DNA of 64,000 nucleotides from JAVBSX01 sp051660685 (GTDB taxonomy: Bacteria; Planctomycetota; Planctomycetia; Pirellulales; Thermoguttaceae). The position numbers were made by a program, and so were the translations under genes. Every line of letters starts with the position of its first letter. Positions within the stretch are counted from its first letter, which is position 1. Of this stretch, positions 24,497 to 33,608 are shown one piece after another. The notes under the pieces are model-generated. The model was given only the letters and a program-made list of their open reading frames with translations. It did no database searches and was not told the origin of the DNA. The DNA lies in contig JBOFQB010000040.1 in the NCBI GenBank assembly GCA_051660685.1, positions 4,304 through 68,303 of the forward strand, read 5' to 3'.

Positions 24497-25219
24497 TTAC
24501 TTTTCATGACAGAGAAGACAAAGGTCCTGTTTCGGTTTTATCAAAAGAGGTTCATAGGGGGACTGATGAATCGAATGACAGATCAAACAGTCCTGTTGTG
24601 GTTCAAATTTGTGTCCCTCATGTTGTTGACTGTATTCTTCTTGGGGATGACATTCGAGACAGGTTGCAACCCCTTTGAATTTCCCAACCGGAATAAGGGG
24701 ATTGTTAGGTCCTTTGGTTGTTTTTCCCTTCTTCAGAAAACTGTCTGGATCAGCAAAAAGGTCAATTTCAGCACTCGATTCACGATAATCGGACGGAGCA
24801 AATAGATCGGCGAGGTCTCCCAGTGAATCCGACATTTCTTGATACATTTGTTCAGAATTTTCATCCGGCAGATGATGACAGTCCAGACACTTTCCCGTAT
24901 CTTCTGTTCCGTTATGCACAAACAACAGTTCGGGGGACGAAGTGGGACTTTTGGGTTGCTCCTTCTCCTTCTTTTCTTCCTGATTGGGCGGAACAGGCGG
25001 GGAAGTCAGATCGGTGTATTCTGAAACGAGGAGAAACCCGAGATAGGCGGCGAAACCAAATGCAATGACGACAAGGGGCAAGGGGGTTTTGAGCGAACCT
25101 CTTCTCCTTTTTTGCAGCAAAGGGGCATCTCGAAAAATGCCCGAAAACGACCGTCTTCTGCCCGTTTGGTTCCTGATTTTACGATTCAACATGTTTTGGA
25201 GAAAAGGCACAAAGTTCAT
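24497..25219 (-). CDS. membrane-anchored tetraheme c-type cytochrome
   Basis: About 240 aa. One transmembrane helix (PLPLVVIAFGFAAYLGFLLV, residues about 47-65) follows a basic N-terminus. The exported part has four CxxCH heme sites: CLDCH 111-115, CLECH 187-191, CLICH 211-215 and CLLCH 234-238. The last three are close together with a doubled-CXXCH spacing, and extra histidines (DCHH, GHKFEP) could be axial ligands. The start at 25219 lies next to the stop of the upstream membrane protein at 25222, implying translational coupling. Likely an electron-transfer protein; partners are unknown. Confidence 0.85.
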   Translation of the reverse strand: MNFVPFLQNMLNRKIRNQTGRRRSFSGIFRDAPLLQKRRRGSLKTPLPLVVIAFGFAAYLGFLLVSEYTDLTSPPVPPNQEEKKEKEQPKSPTSSPELLFVHNGTEDTGKCLDCHHLPDENSEQMYQEMSDSLGDLADLFAPSDYRESSAEIDLFADPDSFLKKGKTTKGPNNPLIPVGKFKGVATCLECHPQEEYSQQHEGHKFEPQQDCLICHSIHQSPYEPLLIKPKQDLCLLCHEK

Positions 25220-25221
25220 TT

Positions 25222-25845
25222 TTAGAGGTGCTCGATTATACCATATGTCAACGCAATCCATACAATGATAAAGATAAGTAAATAACCAAGTAGGGAGACA
25301 AGGAGAGCTGTTGCGTTTAGAATGATACCCGGTTTACTTTTTGATCGACATCCGAAAATCAAACCGACGATACCGAGAACAAGGACGATATAGGGAACAA
25401 TAACAAAGAACAGGCTGAGAGTCCCCAGAATTACGGAGACGCGACCTTTTTCTGAGCGTCTTGCGTAAGTTCGCAAAATCGAAACAAGGAGAAACCAATT
25501 GATTGTCCCAAGTAATTGAAAAACAACGGGAAAGCCGAACAACATGTCCCCTCGGTCCATCTTTCCTTGAATAAGTTCCACAACAAAGTAACAAGGAAAA
25601 GCAAGGAATCCGATTGGCGAATCAATGAAAAGGAACAGCAACCAGACATCTTGAGCATCTGAAGCCAGTTCATGTGTCAGGGCATAAAGAACACCGCAAG
25701 AAAACAGGAAGACGAGGATAAGGTGAATACAGAAGACGATGAGGAGTCGTCGTTTCCAACCGTCCCAGAATGACAGGGATCGGGGCACAACTTCGACCGT
25801 TGATTCCGGCGTTCCATTTTCTTGCTCAATCCCCGGTTCCGACAT
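25222..25845 (-). CDS. multi-span membrane protein, DUF4190-like C-terminal half
   Basis: 207 aa, four to five hydrophobic helices: LLIVFCIHLILVFLFSCGVL, WLLFLFIDSPIGFLAFPCYF, VVFQLLGTINWFLLVSILR, then a pair SVILGTLSLFFVIVPYIVLV and ILNATALLVSLLGYLLIFII. The last pair with GLIFGC between resembles DUF4190-type small membrane domains. The first 26 residues are hydrophilic. The stop is only two bases from the start of the tetraheme cytochrome gene, so the two probably form one translational unit. Confidence 0.72.
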   Translation of the reverse strand: MSEPGIEQENGTPESTVEVVPRSLSFWDGWKRRLLIVFCIHLILVFLFSCGVLYALTHELASDAQDVWLLFLFIDSPIGFLAFPCYFVVELIQGKMDRGDMLFGFPVVFQLLGTINWFLLVSILRTYARRSEKGRVSVILGTLSLFFVIVPYIVLVLGIVGLIFGCRSKSKPGIILNATALLVSLLGYLLIFIIVWIALTYGIIEHL

Positions 25846-25917
25846 GTGTATCCTCTAAATGTTAGATAGTGAGAACTAGCATCTCAAACGGTTGATAGAG
25901 GTAAGGAACCGTTTGCC

Positions 25918-26148
25918 CTAAAATGTTGCAACCGAGTTGACCGGAGAGGGTGTTTGGAAGGATGTTGGAAACGTCGAAGTTGCTCCGACGAACGTTTTCT
26001 GCATCTGCTTTTCAATCGCTATTTCATGCAATCTTTTTTTGACTTTTTCGGCTTCTTCGTGAATCAACCAACGTCGTTCCTCGTCCGATAAATGCTTTGT
26101 TGACTCATAATGTCGGTCTCGCATCTGACGAATTTCTTCAACATTCAT
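25918..26148 (-). CDS. small hypothetical protein with charged helix
   Basis: About 76 aa beginning MNVEEIRQMRDRHYESTKHL and continuing SDEERRWLIHEEAEKVKKRL, a strongly charged, probably helical protein; the last 25 residues are Ser/Thr/Pro-rich. The frame extends to 26214 inside the upstream peptidase gene, but the ATG at 26148, just after the peptidase stop at 26174, is the natural start. Small proteins of this kind occur in cyanobacteria and planctomycetes; function not known to me. Confidence 0.6.
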   Translation of the reverse strand: MNVEEIRQMRDRHYESTKHLSDEERRWLIHEEAEKVKKRLHEIAIEKQMQKTFVGATSTFPTSFQTPSPVNSVATF

Positions 26149-26173
26149 CGCAATAGTCCTCCGTCTCAATGTT

Positions 26174-27232
26174 TTAGGGAACATAGTTGACATCTGGTTC
26201 AACGGACTCGACATATCTCGCTAAGAGATCAGCCGCATAATCAATGTCTTTCAGGGAAATCACCTCAACAGGAGTGTGCATGTAACGATTCGGAATACTG
26301 ATAAGTGCGGTTGCAACACCACTTCGATTGATCTGAATGGAACCGGCATCTGTCCCGGTTATTCGACCTTCAGCACACATTTGAACTGGAATTTCATTCG
26401 TTTTGGCAACCTCAACAAGAGCGTTCACCAATTTCGTTGTCAAATTCGGTCCCCGAGTGATTGCCGGACCTCCTCCTAATTTCACCTCTCCATTCTGCTT
26501 CTTTTCAATCGTTGGACAATCGGTCGCAAAGGTGACATCAACAGCGATTCCAATTTGAGGGTCAATTCCAAACGCACTTGTTTTTGCCCCTCTCAAGCCC
26601 AATTCTTCCTGAACCGTTGAAACGGCAAAAACGCCAACCTTGAGTTTGGAAGAGTCAATCCGGCGCAACGCTTCCATAACGACCCAAACTCCCGCTTTAT
26701 CATCTGTTGCTGGTGCTGCAACCAATTCGTTCAAGAGTTCCCGATATTCCAGATCAACCGTGATTGGATCGCCAATCTGAACGATTTTTTCCGCTTCCTC
26801 TTTATTGCTCGCCCCAATGTCAATCCAAAGGTCTTGAATCTTCGGAACCTTCTTCCGTTCGTCCTCCGTCAGCAAATGAATCGGCTTTTTCCCAATCACC
26901 CCCTCAACCGGTCCCGATTGGGTCCAGATTTTAACCCGTTGTCCAATCAAATTCTGTATGTCCCAACCCCCTATTGTAAGAACATAAATAAACCCTTGTT
27001 CGTCGATGTAATTCGCAATCAAACCGATCTGGTCACAATGTCCGGCCAACATCACCCGAATGGGGGCGGACGGATTTTTCGCTGCAATCACATTTCCGTG
27101 AACGTCCGTTCGGATTTCATCCGCAAAAGTTCCGGCATAGTCCCGAACAAGCGATTGAACCGGTTCCTCAAAACCGCTTGGACTCGGCGTTCGCATCAAT
27201 CGGGTAAAAAACTCTTTCGATTCCGACAACAT
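26174..27232 (-). CDS. M42-family metallo-aminopeptidase
   Basis: 352 aa, usual size for M42 glutamyl aminopeptidases (often mislabelled endoglucanase M). Metal and catalytic residues can be placed: H65 and D67 (LAGHCDQIG), D177 (PATDDKAG), E209/E210 (VQEELGLRG), D232 (VDVTFATD) and H319 (NRYMHTPVEV). The family's TGTDAGSIQ and GGGPAITRGPN segments are also present. Likely cytoplasmic, trimming peptides. Start ATG at 27232 after a GGGAGA-type purine tract. It lies between the SorC-like gene and the small protein. Confidence 0.93.
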   Translation of the reverse strand: MLSESKEFFTRLMRTPSPSGFEEPVQSLVRDYAGTFADEIRTDVHGNVIAAKNPSAPIRVMLAGHCDQIGLIANYIDEQGFIYVLTIGGWDIQNLIGQRVKIWTQSGPVEGVIGKKPIHLLTEDERKKVPKIQDLWIDIGASNKEEAEKIVQIGDPITVDLEYRELLNELVAAPATDDKAGVWVVMEALRRIDSSKLKVGVFAVSTVQEELGLRGAKTSAFGIDPQIGIAVDVTFATDCPTIEKKQNGEVKLGGGPAITRGPNLTTKLVNALVEVAKTNEIPVQMCAEGRITGTDAGSIQINRSGVATALISIPNRYMHTPVEVISLKDIDYAADLLARYVESVEPDVNYVP

Positions 27233-27288
27233 CTCTCTCTGTCTCCCTTATCAAAAAATCTAAAGTCTCAATTTCTAACGTCTCAATA

Positions 27289-28473
27289 TCAATCTTCCAA
27301 CAATTCCCGGGCTGATTTGGCGTCGATCACCATATCTGTCCACAACCGCAACGAGGGATTCGCCAAAAGCGGTTTCAACGCACTCTTTTTCGTCGCCCCA
27401 CATTCCCCGCAAGGACCTGCAACAAGCACAACATGTTTGCCCGGTTTTTTTGTCAACTCAACCAACTGTTCCAGTTCAAAAAGAGTGACTGCTCGAACGG
27501 GACAATCATCAGGTGCAAGCGGTCCTTTTTCGGAGTAAGGGCGAAACTGAACGTCCCCAACCCAACCGGCATCCAACATTTTAGCAAGCGACGCTGACTC
27601 AAGGGCTCCCTTATCAACCAAATACTTCAAATAGCGGAAAAGTAAGCCGTGATCGTCATGAGCATCCGCAAGAGATGTCATAACGATGTCAATTTCATCA
27701 CGTTGGGAAAACGGTATCTGTATCCCGGGATTCGTCAGTATCTCATCATACTCGGTACTGTTAACAACCGTTGCTGAAAAAAGAGCAACGTATTTGACGG
27801 TCAACGCCGATTTGTCAAAATAGGAAAAAAAAGATGTTGGAGCTTTATAGGGTTCATCAACCAGAAAACCCCCGGATGAAATCGCATGCAAGACGAGCGT
27901 CGGACACTCAATTCCGGCGTTGACTCGTTGGGCGAGCCGTTTCGCAACTTTCATTGCGGCATAACCGGCTCCCATACCGAGATGCACTTCCGGCAACGGA
28001 TCGCCTTTTTTCCAACGCGATTTTTTCTCCTTGTACACTTTGTCAATCAAAGAGACAATCAATTCGGCTGCTTGGGTTGTGACATGTTCTCCGGTATTGA
28101 TTCCAACATTGACAACGGAAATGTTGTACGATTCTTTTGGCAAATCGAAATGCTCTCGAAGATTCTCTTCCAACCCCTGCTCGAAAGGGGTTTGAAGTTT
28201 AAGAAATCCGCGTTTTAACGCTTCCCAAAGAAGCGGATATATCTTCTCCCGGGTCAAATCCGGTCGATGTCGTTCGAGTTTCAACCAATTCGCAACCGCA
28301 GTTGCGGCTCCTTTTTTTTCGGCATTATCTCCCTCAAGAACCGTCGAATCGGGGGACGACGGTTGATAAGCGGCATCCATTTGCGAGAAAAAACGGTCGC
28401 ATACCGAGAATATCAGTTCATCGTCCTCTCGACCAGGATGCCAACGTTGGGGGGTCTGCTTGTTCTTAGGCAC
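27289..28473 (-). CDS. SorC-type sugar-binding protein, putative regulator
   Basis: 394 aa, GTG start. The C-terminal two thirds match the SorC/DeoR-type sugar-phosphate-binding fold: YNISVVNVGINTGEHV, VHLGMGAGYAAMKVAKRLA, CPTLVLHAIS, VALFSATVVNS, DVQFRPYS. The N-terminus has a helix pair (LTREKIYPLLWEALKRGFLK) that could be a degenerate winged helix, but no convincing helix-turn-helix is visible. Its neighbour upstream on the same strand is L-ribulokinase (241 nt gap), so it may sense a pentose phosphate. Regulation of araB is an inference from position. Confidence 0.65.
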   Translation of the reverse strand: MPKNKQTPQRWHPGREDDELIFSVCDRFFSQMDAAYQPSSPDSTVLEGDNAEKKGAATAVANWLKLERHRPDLTREKIYPLLWEALKRGFLKLQTPFEQGLEENLREHFDLPKESYNISVVNVGINTGEHVTTQAAELIVSLIDKVYKEKKSRWKKGDPLPEVHLGMGAGYAAMKVAKRLAQRVNAGIECPTLVLHAISSGGFLVDEPYKAPTSFFSYFDKSALTVKYVALFSATVVNSTEYDEILTNPGIQIPFSQRDEIDIVMTSLADAHDDHGLLFRYLKYLVDKGALESASLAKMLDAGWVGDVQFRPYSEKGPLAPDDCPVRAVTLFELEQLVELTKKPGKHVVLVAGPCGECGATKKSALKPLLANPSLRLWTDMVIDAKSARELLED

Positions 28474-28714
28474 TATTAACGTTCCTCATAAGCCCATTTG
28501 TATGTAAATAAAAACACACTTAGAGGGATTATATCCAAGAATGACTTTCCCCGCAAGAGTCGCACGAAAACAGCAACGTCGTTTTTCCGTCGACTAGAGC
28601 ATTTCACAATTCATGTACGTCTCGCAGCACCCCGATTGCGACTCTAAGTAAAATTAAGGTCAACCGATGATTGACAACTTACGCCAGTTCTTCCGCTCTT
28701 TCAGTGTTATTGTC

Positions 28715-30412
28715 CTATTTGCGGGCCGATTCCCGAATCGCAATTAGTTCTTTCATCACGTTGCCAAGATTCGGCTGTTTCTTCGGGTTGACATTCCCAA
28801 ACACATCATGCAGTTGACGATAAAGGGCGTACAGTTTTTCGTAGACGACAACCGCTTTTTTGTTCGGCTTGTAAACCTTTTCTGAAACCCCGGTCATCTT
28901 TTTTTGCGCCTCTTCAACGGTTTTATAGGCTCCTCCTGCGACCGCGCCAAAAATCGCGGCTCCTAATGCACATGTTTGTGAACTGCGACTGATTTTCATA
29001 GGCCGGTTGCAAACATCAGCGTAAATCTGCATGAGAAGAGCGTTCTTCTCGGCAATTCCGCCGCAATTGACGACCTCTTCAACCTCGACACCGTATTCCT
29101 CAAACCGCTTGATGATCGTCAACGCCCCAAATGCGGTCGATTCCATAAGTGCCCGATATATTTCAGGTGCTGTTGTATGAAGCGTCTGACCAATTAACAG
29201 ACCGGAAAGAAGCGGGTCAACCAGAATCGTCCGATTACCGTTGTTCCAATCAAGGGCCAAAAGACCACTTTCGCCCGGTTCCAGTTTCGCCGCTTCTTGC
29301 GTCAACAGTGTATGCGCTTCTCCCGCTGTATACAAAGAACCGGGGGTCAGATAACGGGCAAACCAATTGAAAATGTCCCCGACTGCGGATTGACCGGCTT
29401 CTAAACCGTACATGTCTGGAAGAACCGAACCGGGAACAATCCCGCAAAGACCGGGGATGTCGGCAAGCGGTTTGTCCTTGGGATACACCATCATATCACA
29501 AGTGCTTGTTCCAATGATTTTGACAAGTGTTCCGGGTTTAATTCCAGCTCCGACTGCGCCCATGTGAGCGTCCATTGCGCCGACTGCGACCGGAATTCCG
29601 GCCCGGGTTCCGATCTGTAAAGCAACTTCATCAACGAGATAACCGGCGATTTGGTCCGACGTTTTGGTTGTTGGAGCAAATCGGTCACGCAACGGAACCA
29701 AATCGGGGTCGAGTTTCTTCAAAAAATTCTTGCTCGGCAATCCCCCCCAGATTTCATTGTACATCGCCTTATGTCCCGTTGCACAAATACCCCGCGAAAG
29801 GGTCTTAGGATTCGTGTTCCCCGTTACATAGGCTGGAACAAAATCGGCCAATTCAACCCAAGCATACGCCGCTTTGAAAACGGCGGGGTTTTCTTTCTTA
29901 CAATGCCAGATTTTTGACCAATACCATTCACTACTGTAGGTTCCCCCGCATTTGTTCAGGTACTTTTCGCTGTTCTTTGCCGCAACTGCCGTTATTTTTG
30001 CCGCTTCTTCATGTGAGGAATGGTCTTTCCACAACCAAGCATAAGCAGCCAATTGTCCTTCAAATTTCGGATTCAATGCAAGCGGTATTCCTTGTTCGTC
30101 AACCGGAATCGGCGTCGAACCCGTTGTATCAACCCCGATTCCCCGAATCTGGTCAATATCCGCCCCTTCTTTTCGGGCTGCATAAACAGTGTTTGCAACA
30201 GATGTTAAAAAACCCTCGATGTAATCTTGCGGATTCTGTCGGGCAACTAAGGGATTCTTAGGGTCTAACAGGATTCCAGCATCTCCGCTTGGATAATTGT
30301 AAACCGAACTTGCAACCTCACTTCCATCTGCAAGGTCAACCAGAATCGCCCGGACACTGTTGGTCCCATAATCAACGCCAATTGCATATTCCCGTTTCCG
30401 TTTCTTAGTCAT
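28715..30412 (-). CDS. araB: L-ribulokinase
   Basis: FGGY-family kinase, 565 aa, the usual ribulokinase length. ATP-binding start IGVDYGTNSVRAILVD, then GVDTTGSTPIPVD, the substrate region KDHSSHEEAAKI, IIGTSTCDMMV, and the C-terminal NCGGIAEKNALLMQIYAD and LGAAIFGAVAGGAY. It phosphorylates L-ribulose in arabinose use; araA and araD are not in the window. The ATG at 30412 has AAGGAAGG at the right distance; the frame extends to 30556 only through a low-complexity tract. The leader carries an AACAAT microsatellite. Confidence 0.93.
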   Translation of the reverse strand: MTKKRKREYAIGVDYGTNSVRAILVDLADGSEVASSVYNYPSGDAGILLDPKNPLVARQNPQDYIEGFLTSVANTVYAARKEGADIDQIRGIGVDTTGSTPIPVDEQGIPLALNPKFEGQLAAYAWLWKDHSSHEEAAKITAVAAKNSEKYLNKCGGTYSSEWYWSKIWHCKKENPAVFKAAYAWVELADFVPAYVTGNTNPKTLSRGICATGHKAMYNEIWGGLPSKNFLKKLDPDLVPLRDRFAPTTKTSDQIAGYLVDEVALQIGTRAGIPVAVGAMDAHMGAVGAGIKPGTLVKIIGTSTCDMMVYPKDKPLADIPGLCGIVPGSVLPDMYGLEAGQSAVGDIFNWFARYLTPGSLYTAGEAHTLLTQEAAKLEPGESGLLALDWNNGNRTILVDPLLSGLLIGQTLHTTAPEIYRALMESTAFGALTIIKRFEEYGVEVEEVVNCGGIAEKNALLMQIYADVCNRPMKISRSSQTCALGAAIFGAVAGGAYKTVEEAQKKMTGVSEKVYKPNKKAVVVYEKLYALYRQLHDVFGNVNPKKQPNLGNVMKELIAIRESARK

Positions 30413-30463
30413 AATCAACCCTTCCTTATCAATAATTCGTTTACAATGAAGATGAACTTGAAG

Positions 30464-30513
30464 AATAACAATAACAACAATAACAACAATAAAAAAAATA
30501 ACAATAAAACCAA
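30464..30513. repeat. AACAAT/AACAAC microsatellite upstream of araB
   Basis: Short repeats of AACAAT and AACAAC with an A8 run, read TTATTGTTG on the araB strand. It sits between the 3' end of the 253-aa gene and the araB start. Confidence 0.8.
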
Positions 30514-30521
30514 TCGTTGAC

Positions 30522-31283
30522 TTACAAAAGGATTCCACTTCCCGGGTCAATCGCAACCCCTTTGGTCAACTCTCGGAGCAACTGTAGTGTTCCGATTAAC
30601 GTGTTCGGATCAAGCGGTTCCTCCCAATTATCATCATCCCAAGCATCTGTTTCAAGCCCCGTATGAATCCTTGTATCAAACCCAGTATCAACCCAATCAG
30701 AGAACGAACATTCATTGCCGCTTTGATCCGTTTCATCGGGGCAATTGGGATCAAAATGAAATTGGGGACGATTTGCAAACGGATTGCGAGGACGGATTTT
30801 TTGAGGAACGGCACTTTCTTTTGACGTTTGTTCGAGTAGGGGCGGAAAACAACTCGGCCCCTCTTCTGTTTTCGATGCTGTTTCTTCCAACCGTGTCTTC
30901 TCCTCCAACAATGTCTTCTCTTCCAACCGTTCAAAATGAAGCAGGTCCAATCGGGCCGAACATTTCCGGGCCTCATCCAGTTTTTTACGTTTTTTGGGGG
31001 ATTTGTTCGACTGTTCCAGATCGTCGGCAATCGCCGCGATTTCCAGCAAAACCTGTTCCCCCTCTTGATAAACAAGATCAACGGCGGAAGAATCTTCGGG
31101 GGACTGTAGACTGAGCATTTCGAGCTGACCTTGCGAATTCGCCTGTTCCGACCGGATGATCAGGGATGGAAATCGTTTGAGCAACTGTTCGCGGACGAAC
31201 TCCAATCGAGGTCGTCGTTTGGGATCAAACAGAACAAAATAGGTTTCCCGCCAATGATACTGGTCATCCTCAAATGTTGACAT
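30522..31283 (-). CDS. hypothetical protein with charged central helix
   Basis: 253 aa, family not recognised. Residues 1-110 look globular (YHWRETYFVLFDPKRRPRLE; VREQLLKRFPSLIIRSEQAN). A charged helical segment at about 115-140 (FERLEEKTLLEEKTRLEETA) may be a coiled coil. An acidic region and a final short helix (LIGTLQLLRELTKGVAIDPG) follow. No signal peptide or membrane helix is seen, so it is probably cytoplasmic. Only 20 nt separate it from the RNase Y stop, suggesting one transcript. Confidence 0.7.
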   Translation of the reverse strand: MSTFEDDQYHWRETYFVLFDPKRRPRLEFVREQLLKRFPSLIIRSEQANSQGQLEMLSLQSPEDSSAVDLVYQEGEQVLLEIAAIADDLEQSNKSPKKRKKLDEARKCSARLDLLHFERLEEKTLLEEKTRLEETASKTEEGPSCFPPLLEQTSKESAVPQKIRPRNPFANRPQFHFDPNCPDETDQSGNECSFSDWVDTGFDTRIHTGLETDAWDDDNWEEPLDPNTLIGTLQLLRELTKGVAIDPGSGILL

Positions 31284-31303
31284 GATGTTTTGTGGTCTAT
31301 TCC

Positions 31304-32866
31304 TTACTTGGCGAATTCAGTGCAACGGGTTTCGCGGATCACCGTTACCTTGATTTCCCCCGGAAATTGTAATCGTTCAGTCAACGACTTGACAATATCC
31401 CGACAAATTTTTGCAGCCGATTCGTCCGTTGTCTGGTTCGAAGACACCAAAACCCGGATTTCACGTCCCGCTTGAACCGCATACGCCTGTTCAACCCCGG
31501 AAAAACCAATCGCAATGTTCTCCAGTTCCTCCATTCGTTTGATGTAATGCTCCAATGTTTCCCGGCGAGCACCCGGACGAGATGCACTACAAGCATCTGC
31601 AGCTGCAACAATCACAGTGTAGGGATTTTCAACCCGGAAATCATCGTGATGTCCTAACGCGGCATGAACCACTTCTGTCGGTTCTCCAAATCGTTTGAGC
31701 AAATCTCCGCCAATTTTGGGGTGTCCCCCCTCCATTTCGTGATCGGCTGCTTTACCAATATCATGAAGAAGACCACAACGTCGGGCCAGTTTTTCGTTCA
31801 GACCCAGTTCAGATGCAATCATTCCTGAAAGAAAGGCAACTTCGATTGAATGTCGCAACACATTCTGACTATAACTGGTCCGAAAATGGAGTCGTCCCAA
31901 AAGATTGATAATCCGTTCATTCAGCCCAAAAACTTCAACTTCACGAGATGCTTCATTACCTTGATGTTGGATGAAATCCTGAAGTTCGGAATTGGTTTCA
32001 TTGACAATTTCCTCAATTCGTGAGGGATGTATACGACCATCTGTAATTAACCGGTTCAAAGATAATCGGGCAACTTCACGACGAATCGGGTCATAACCGC
32101 TTACGATCACAACCCCGGGGGTATCATCAATCACGACATCAACGCCCGTTGCTTTTTCAAAGGCCCGGATGTTGCGACCTTCCCGACCAATAATTCGCCC
32201 CTTCATGTCGTCGTTGGGAATATCAACAGTGCTGCTCGTCGCTTCTGAAGTGTATGCAGCTGCATATCGTTGTAAGGCCGTTAAAAGAATATCCCGAACG
32301 GACTGTTCACAACGTTCTTGAATCAGTTTTTCCTGCTTGATGATGATTGAACCGGCTTCGTCCCGCAATTCGTCTTCTAATGTTTTTAAGAGACGCTGAA
32401 TTGCTTCTTCCCGGGAAAGACCTGAAAGTTCATGTAAAATCTGACGCTCTTTTTCAATCAGCTGATTCAGTGATTCCGTTCGTTTGTTAGCATCATCCAG
32501 CTTTTCTGCCAATTTCCGTTGTGTGTTCTCAACCAGTTTTTCCTGTTTCTGGACATCACCCAATTGTTTGTCAAGAACATCCTGTCGCTTGTCCAATTGT
32601 CGTTCCCGTTCATAAAGCTCATTTCGAATCGCCTGTTGCTCTTTATCCGATTGTTCTCTTTTGAGAATCGTTTCTTCCTTCAACTTGAGTGCCGCTTCTC
32701 TTGCGAGACGTTCGGTTTCCAGTTCGGCTCTGTAGAGAATCTCTTTTGCCCGAGTTGTCGCGTCACGAACTCGTAATTTGTCAGAAATACGGATACAATA
32801 GAAGAGTCCGATCAGAGACAGAATCCAAAGAAGGGAGCAGACAATAAGGACAGGCAACCAACTCAC
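31304..32866 (-). CDS. rny: ribonuclease Y
   Basis: 520-aa membrane endoribonuclease that starts mRNA decay. An N-terminal anchor (LPVLIVCSLLWILSLIGLFY) is followed by a long coiled coil (about 40-185), a KH domain (DDMKGRIIGREGRNIRAFE), and an HD domain with LLHDIGKAADHEMEGGHPKI giving the metal-binding His-Asp. The C-terminal domain (AYAVQAGREIRVLV...EIKVTVI) is typical. The start is GTG at 32866 with purine-rich sequence upstream. Confidence 0.95.
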   Translation of the reverse strand: MSWLPVLIVCSLLWILSLIGLFYCIRISDKLRVRDATTRAKEILYRAELETERLAREAALKLKEETILKREQSDKEQQAIRNELYERERQLDKRQDVLDKQLGDVQKQEKLVENTQRKLAEKLDDANKRTESLNQLIEKERQILHELSGLSREEAIQRLLKTLEDELRDEAGSIIIKQEKLIQERCEQSVRDILLTALQRYAAAYTSEATSSTVDIPNDDMKGRIIGREGRNIRAFEKATGVDVVIDDTPGVVIVSGYDPIRREVARLSLNRLITDGRIHPSRIEEIVNETNSELQDFIQHQGNEASREVEVFGLNERIINLLGRLHFRTSYSQNVLRHSIEVAFLSGMIASELGLNEKLARRCGLLHDIGKAADHEMEGGHPKIGGDLLKRFGEPTEVVHAALGHHDDFRVENPYTVIVAAADACSASRPGARRETLEHYIKRMEELENIAIGFSGVEQAYAVQAGREIRVLVSSNQTTDESAAKICRDIVKSLTERLQFPGEIKVTVIRETRCTEFAK

Positions 32867-33085
32867 AGGACCCCCTTTTCTCCTCTATAAAGGGGAAGAG
32901 CATCTAACACGAGACGGGGATCGGGGAAAAAACGATTTCACACAGAATCGGAGTCATTGAATCGAAAAAACATTCAGCAACCTTTTTTCACAAAACGACT
33001 TATCATCGCCTGTTGAGACGATAATCAGCATGAAGGAATGAGGGTTGAGGACTTCACAACGGGCATATTTCCCCTAATATTCCGA

Positions 33086-33379
33086 TTACCATTCCGGTTG
33101 ATTCTCAGAATCGTCAGAAGTGTAAGGGGGTAAGGGACGTTTCACCTTAACACGCAAAGGTGAAGCGTGAAACATACAGGTATCCCAAGGTACAATACGG
33201 GACCGGATCATTAACAAACCGATCAGGAGTACACAAAGGGTCAACGACGTTAAAGTCAGCATGGAACACCAAATCCGCTCGGTCGCAATTCTGCGATGTT
33301 TTGACGTAAAAACACGGAACGATTTGCGAGTTTTCCTTATCAATTGGGACAATTGAAAAGGCAATCCAACCGGATTCAA
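33086..33379 (-). CDS. small hypothetical protein with one membrane helix
   Basis: Possible 97-aa protein with a basic N-terminal half, one hydrophobic helix (MLTLTSLTLCVLLIGLLMIR) and a Pro-rich tail ending SDDSENQPEW. The longest start is a TTG at 33379 without a clear ribosome site; an internal ATG at 33262 would begin at the helix. Codon pattern looks better than the overlapping frame 33147-33509. It lies between RNase Y (minus) and the vWA gene (plus). Moderate doubt that it is expressed. Confidence 0.4.
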   Translation of the reverse strand: MNPVGLPFQLSQLIRKTRKSFRVFTSKHRRIATERIWCSMLTLTSLTLCVLLIGLLMIRSRIVPWDTCMFHASPLRVKVKRPLPPYTSDDSENQPEW

Positions 33380-33497
33380 TTGTGAAAAACCCTGACCGTA
33401 ACGGTTCTGAACTTAAATTTTCGAACATTCTGGGTGAAAGTTTTTTCCGCGACACAAGGAACCGCAGAAAACACTCATCCGACGTTAATAAAATATG

Positions 33498-33531
33498 GAA
33501 AAAAAACAAAGGGGCATTGTTCAGCCCCTTT
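33498..33531 (-). terminator. intrinsic-terminator-like hairpin, minus strand
   Basis: AAAGGGGC (33508-33515) and GCCCCTTT (33524-33531) form an 8-bp stem with an 8-nt loop. On the minus strand the stem is followed by GTTTTTTTT. No minus-strand gene ends just upstream, so what it terminates is unclear. Confidence 0.6.
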
Positions 33532-33608
33532 ACCGCTCCTCACATCATACCTTACAATTTCATAAAAAGCAACTGTCTTCTATCTTTTGACGTTTATTTC
33601 TACAAAAA

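Noticed and set aside
30413..30556. Hydrophobic N-terminal extension of L-ribulokinase
   Set aside because: It comes from the AACAAT microsatellite read as Val/Ile codons; the start at 30412 has a good ribosome site and the family N-terminus.
33147..33509. 120-codon minus frame overlapping the 97-aa hypothetical
   Set aside because: It has no hydrophobic or domain pattern, and the other frame has a coherent membrane helix; only one can be real.
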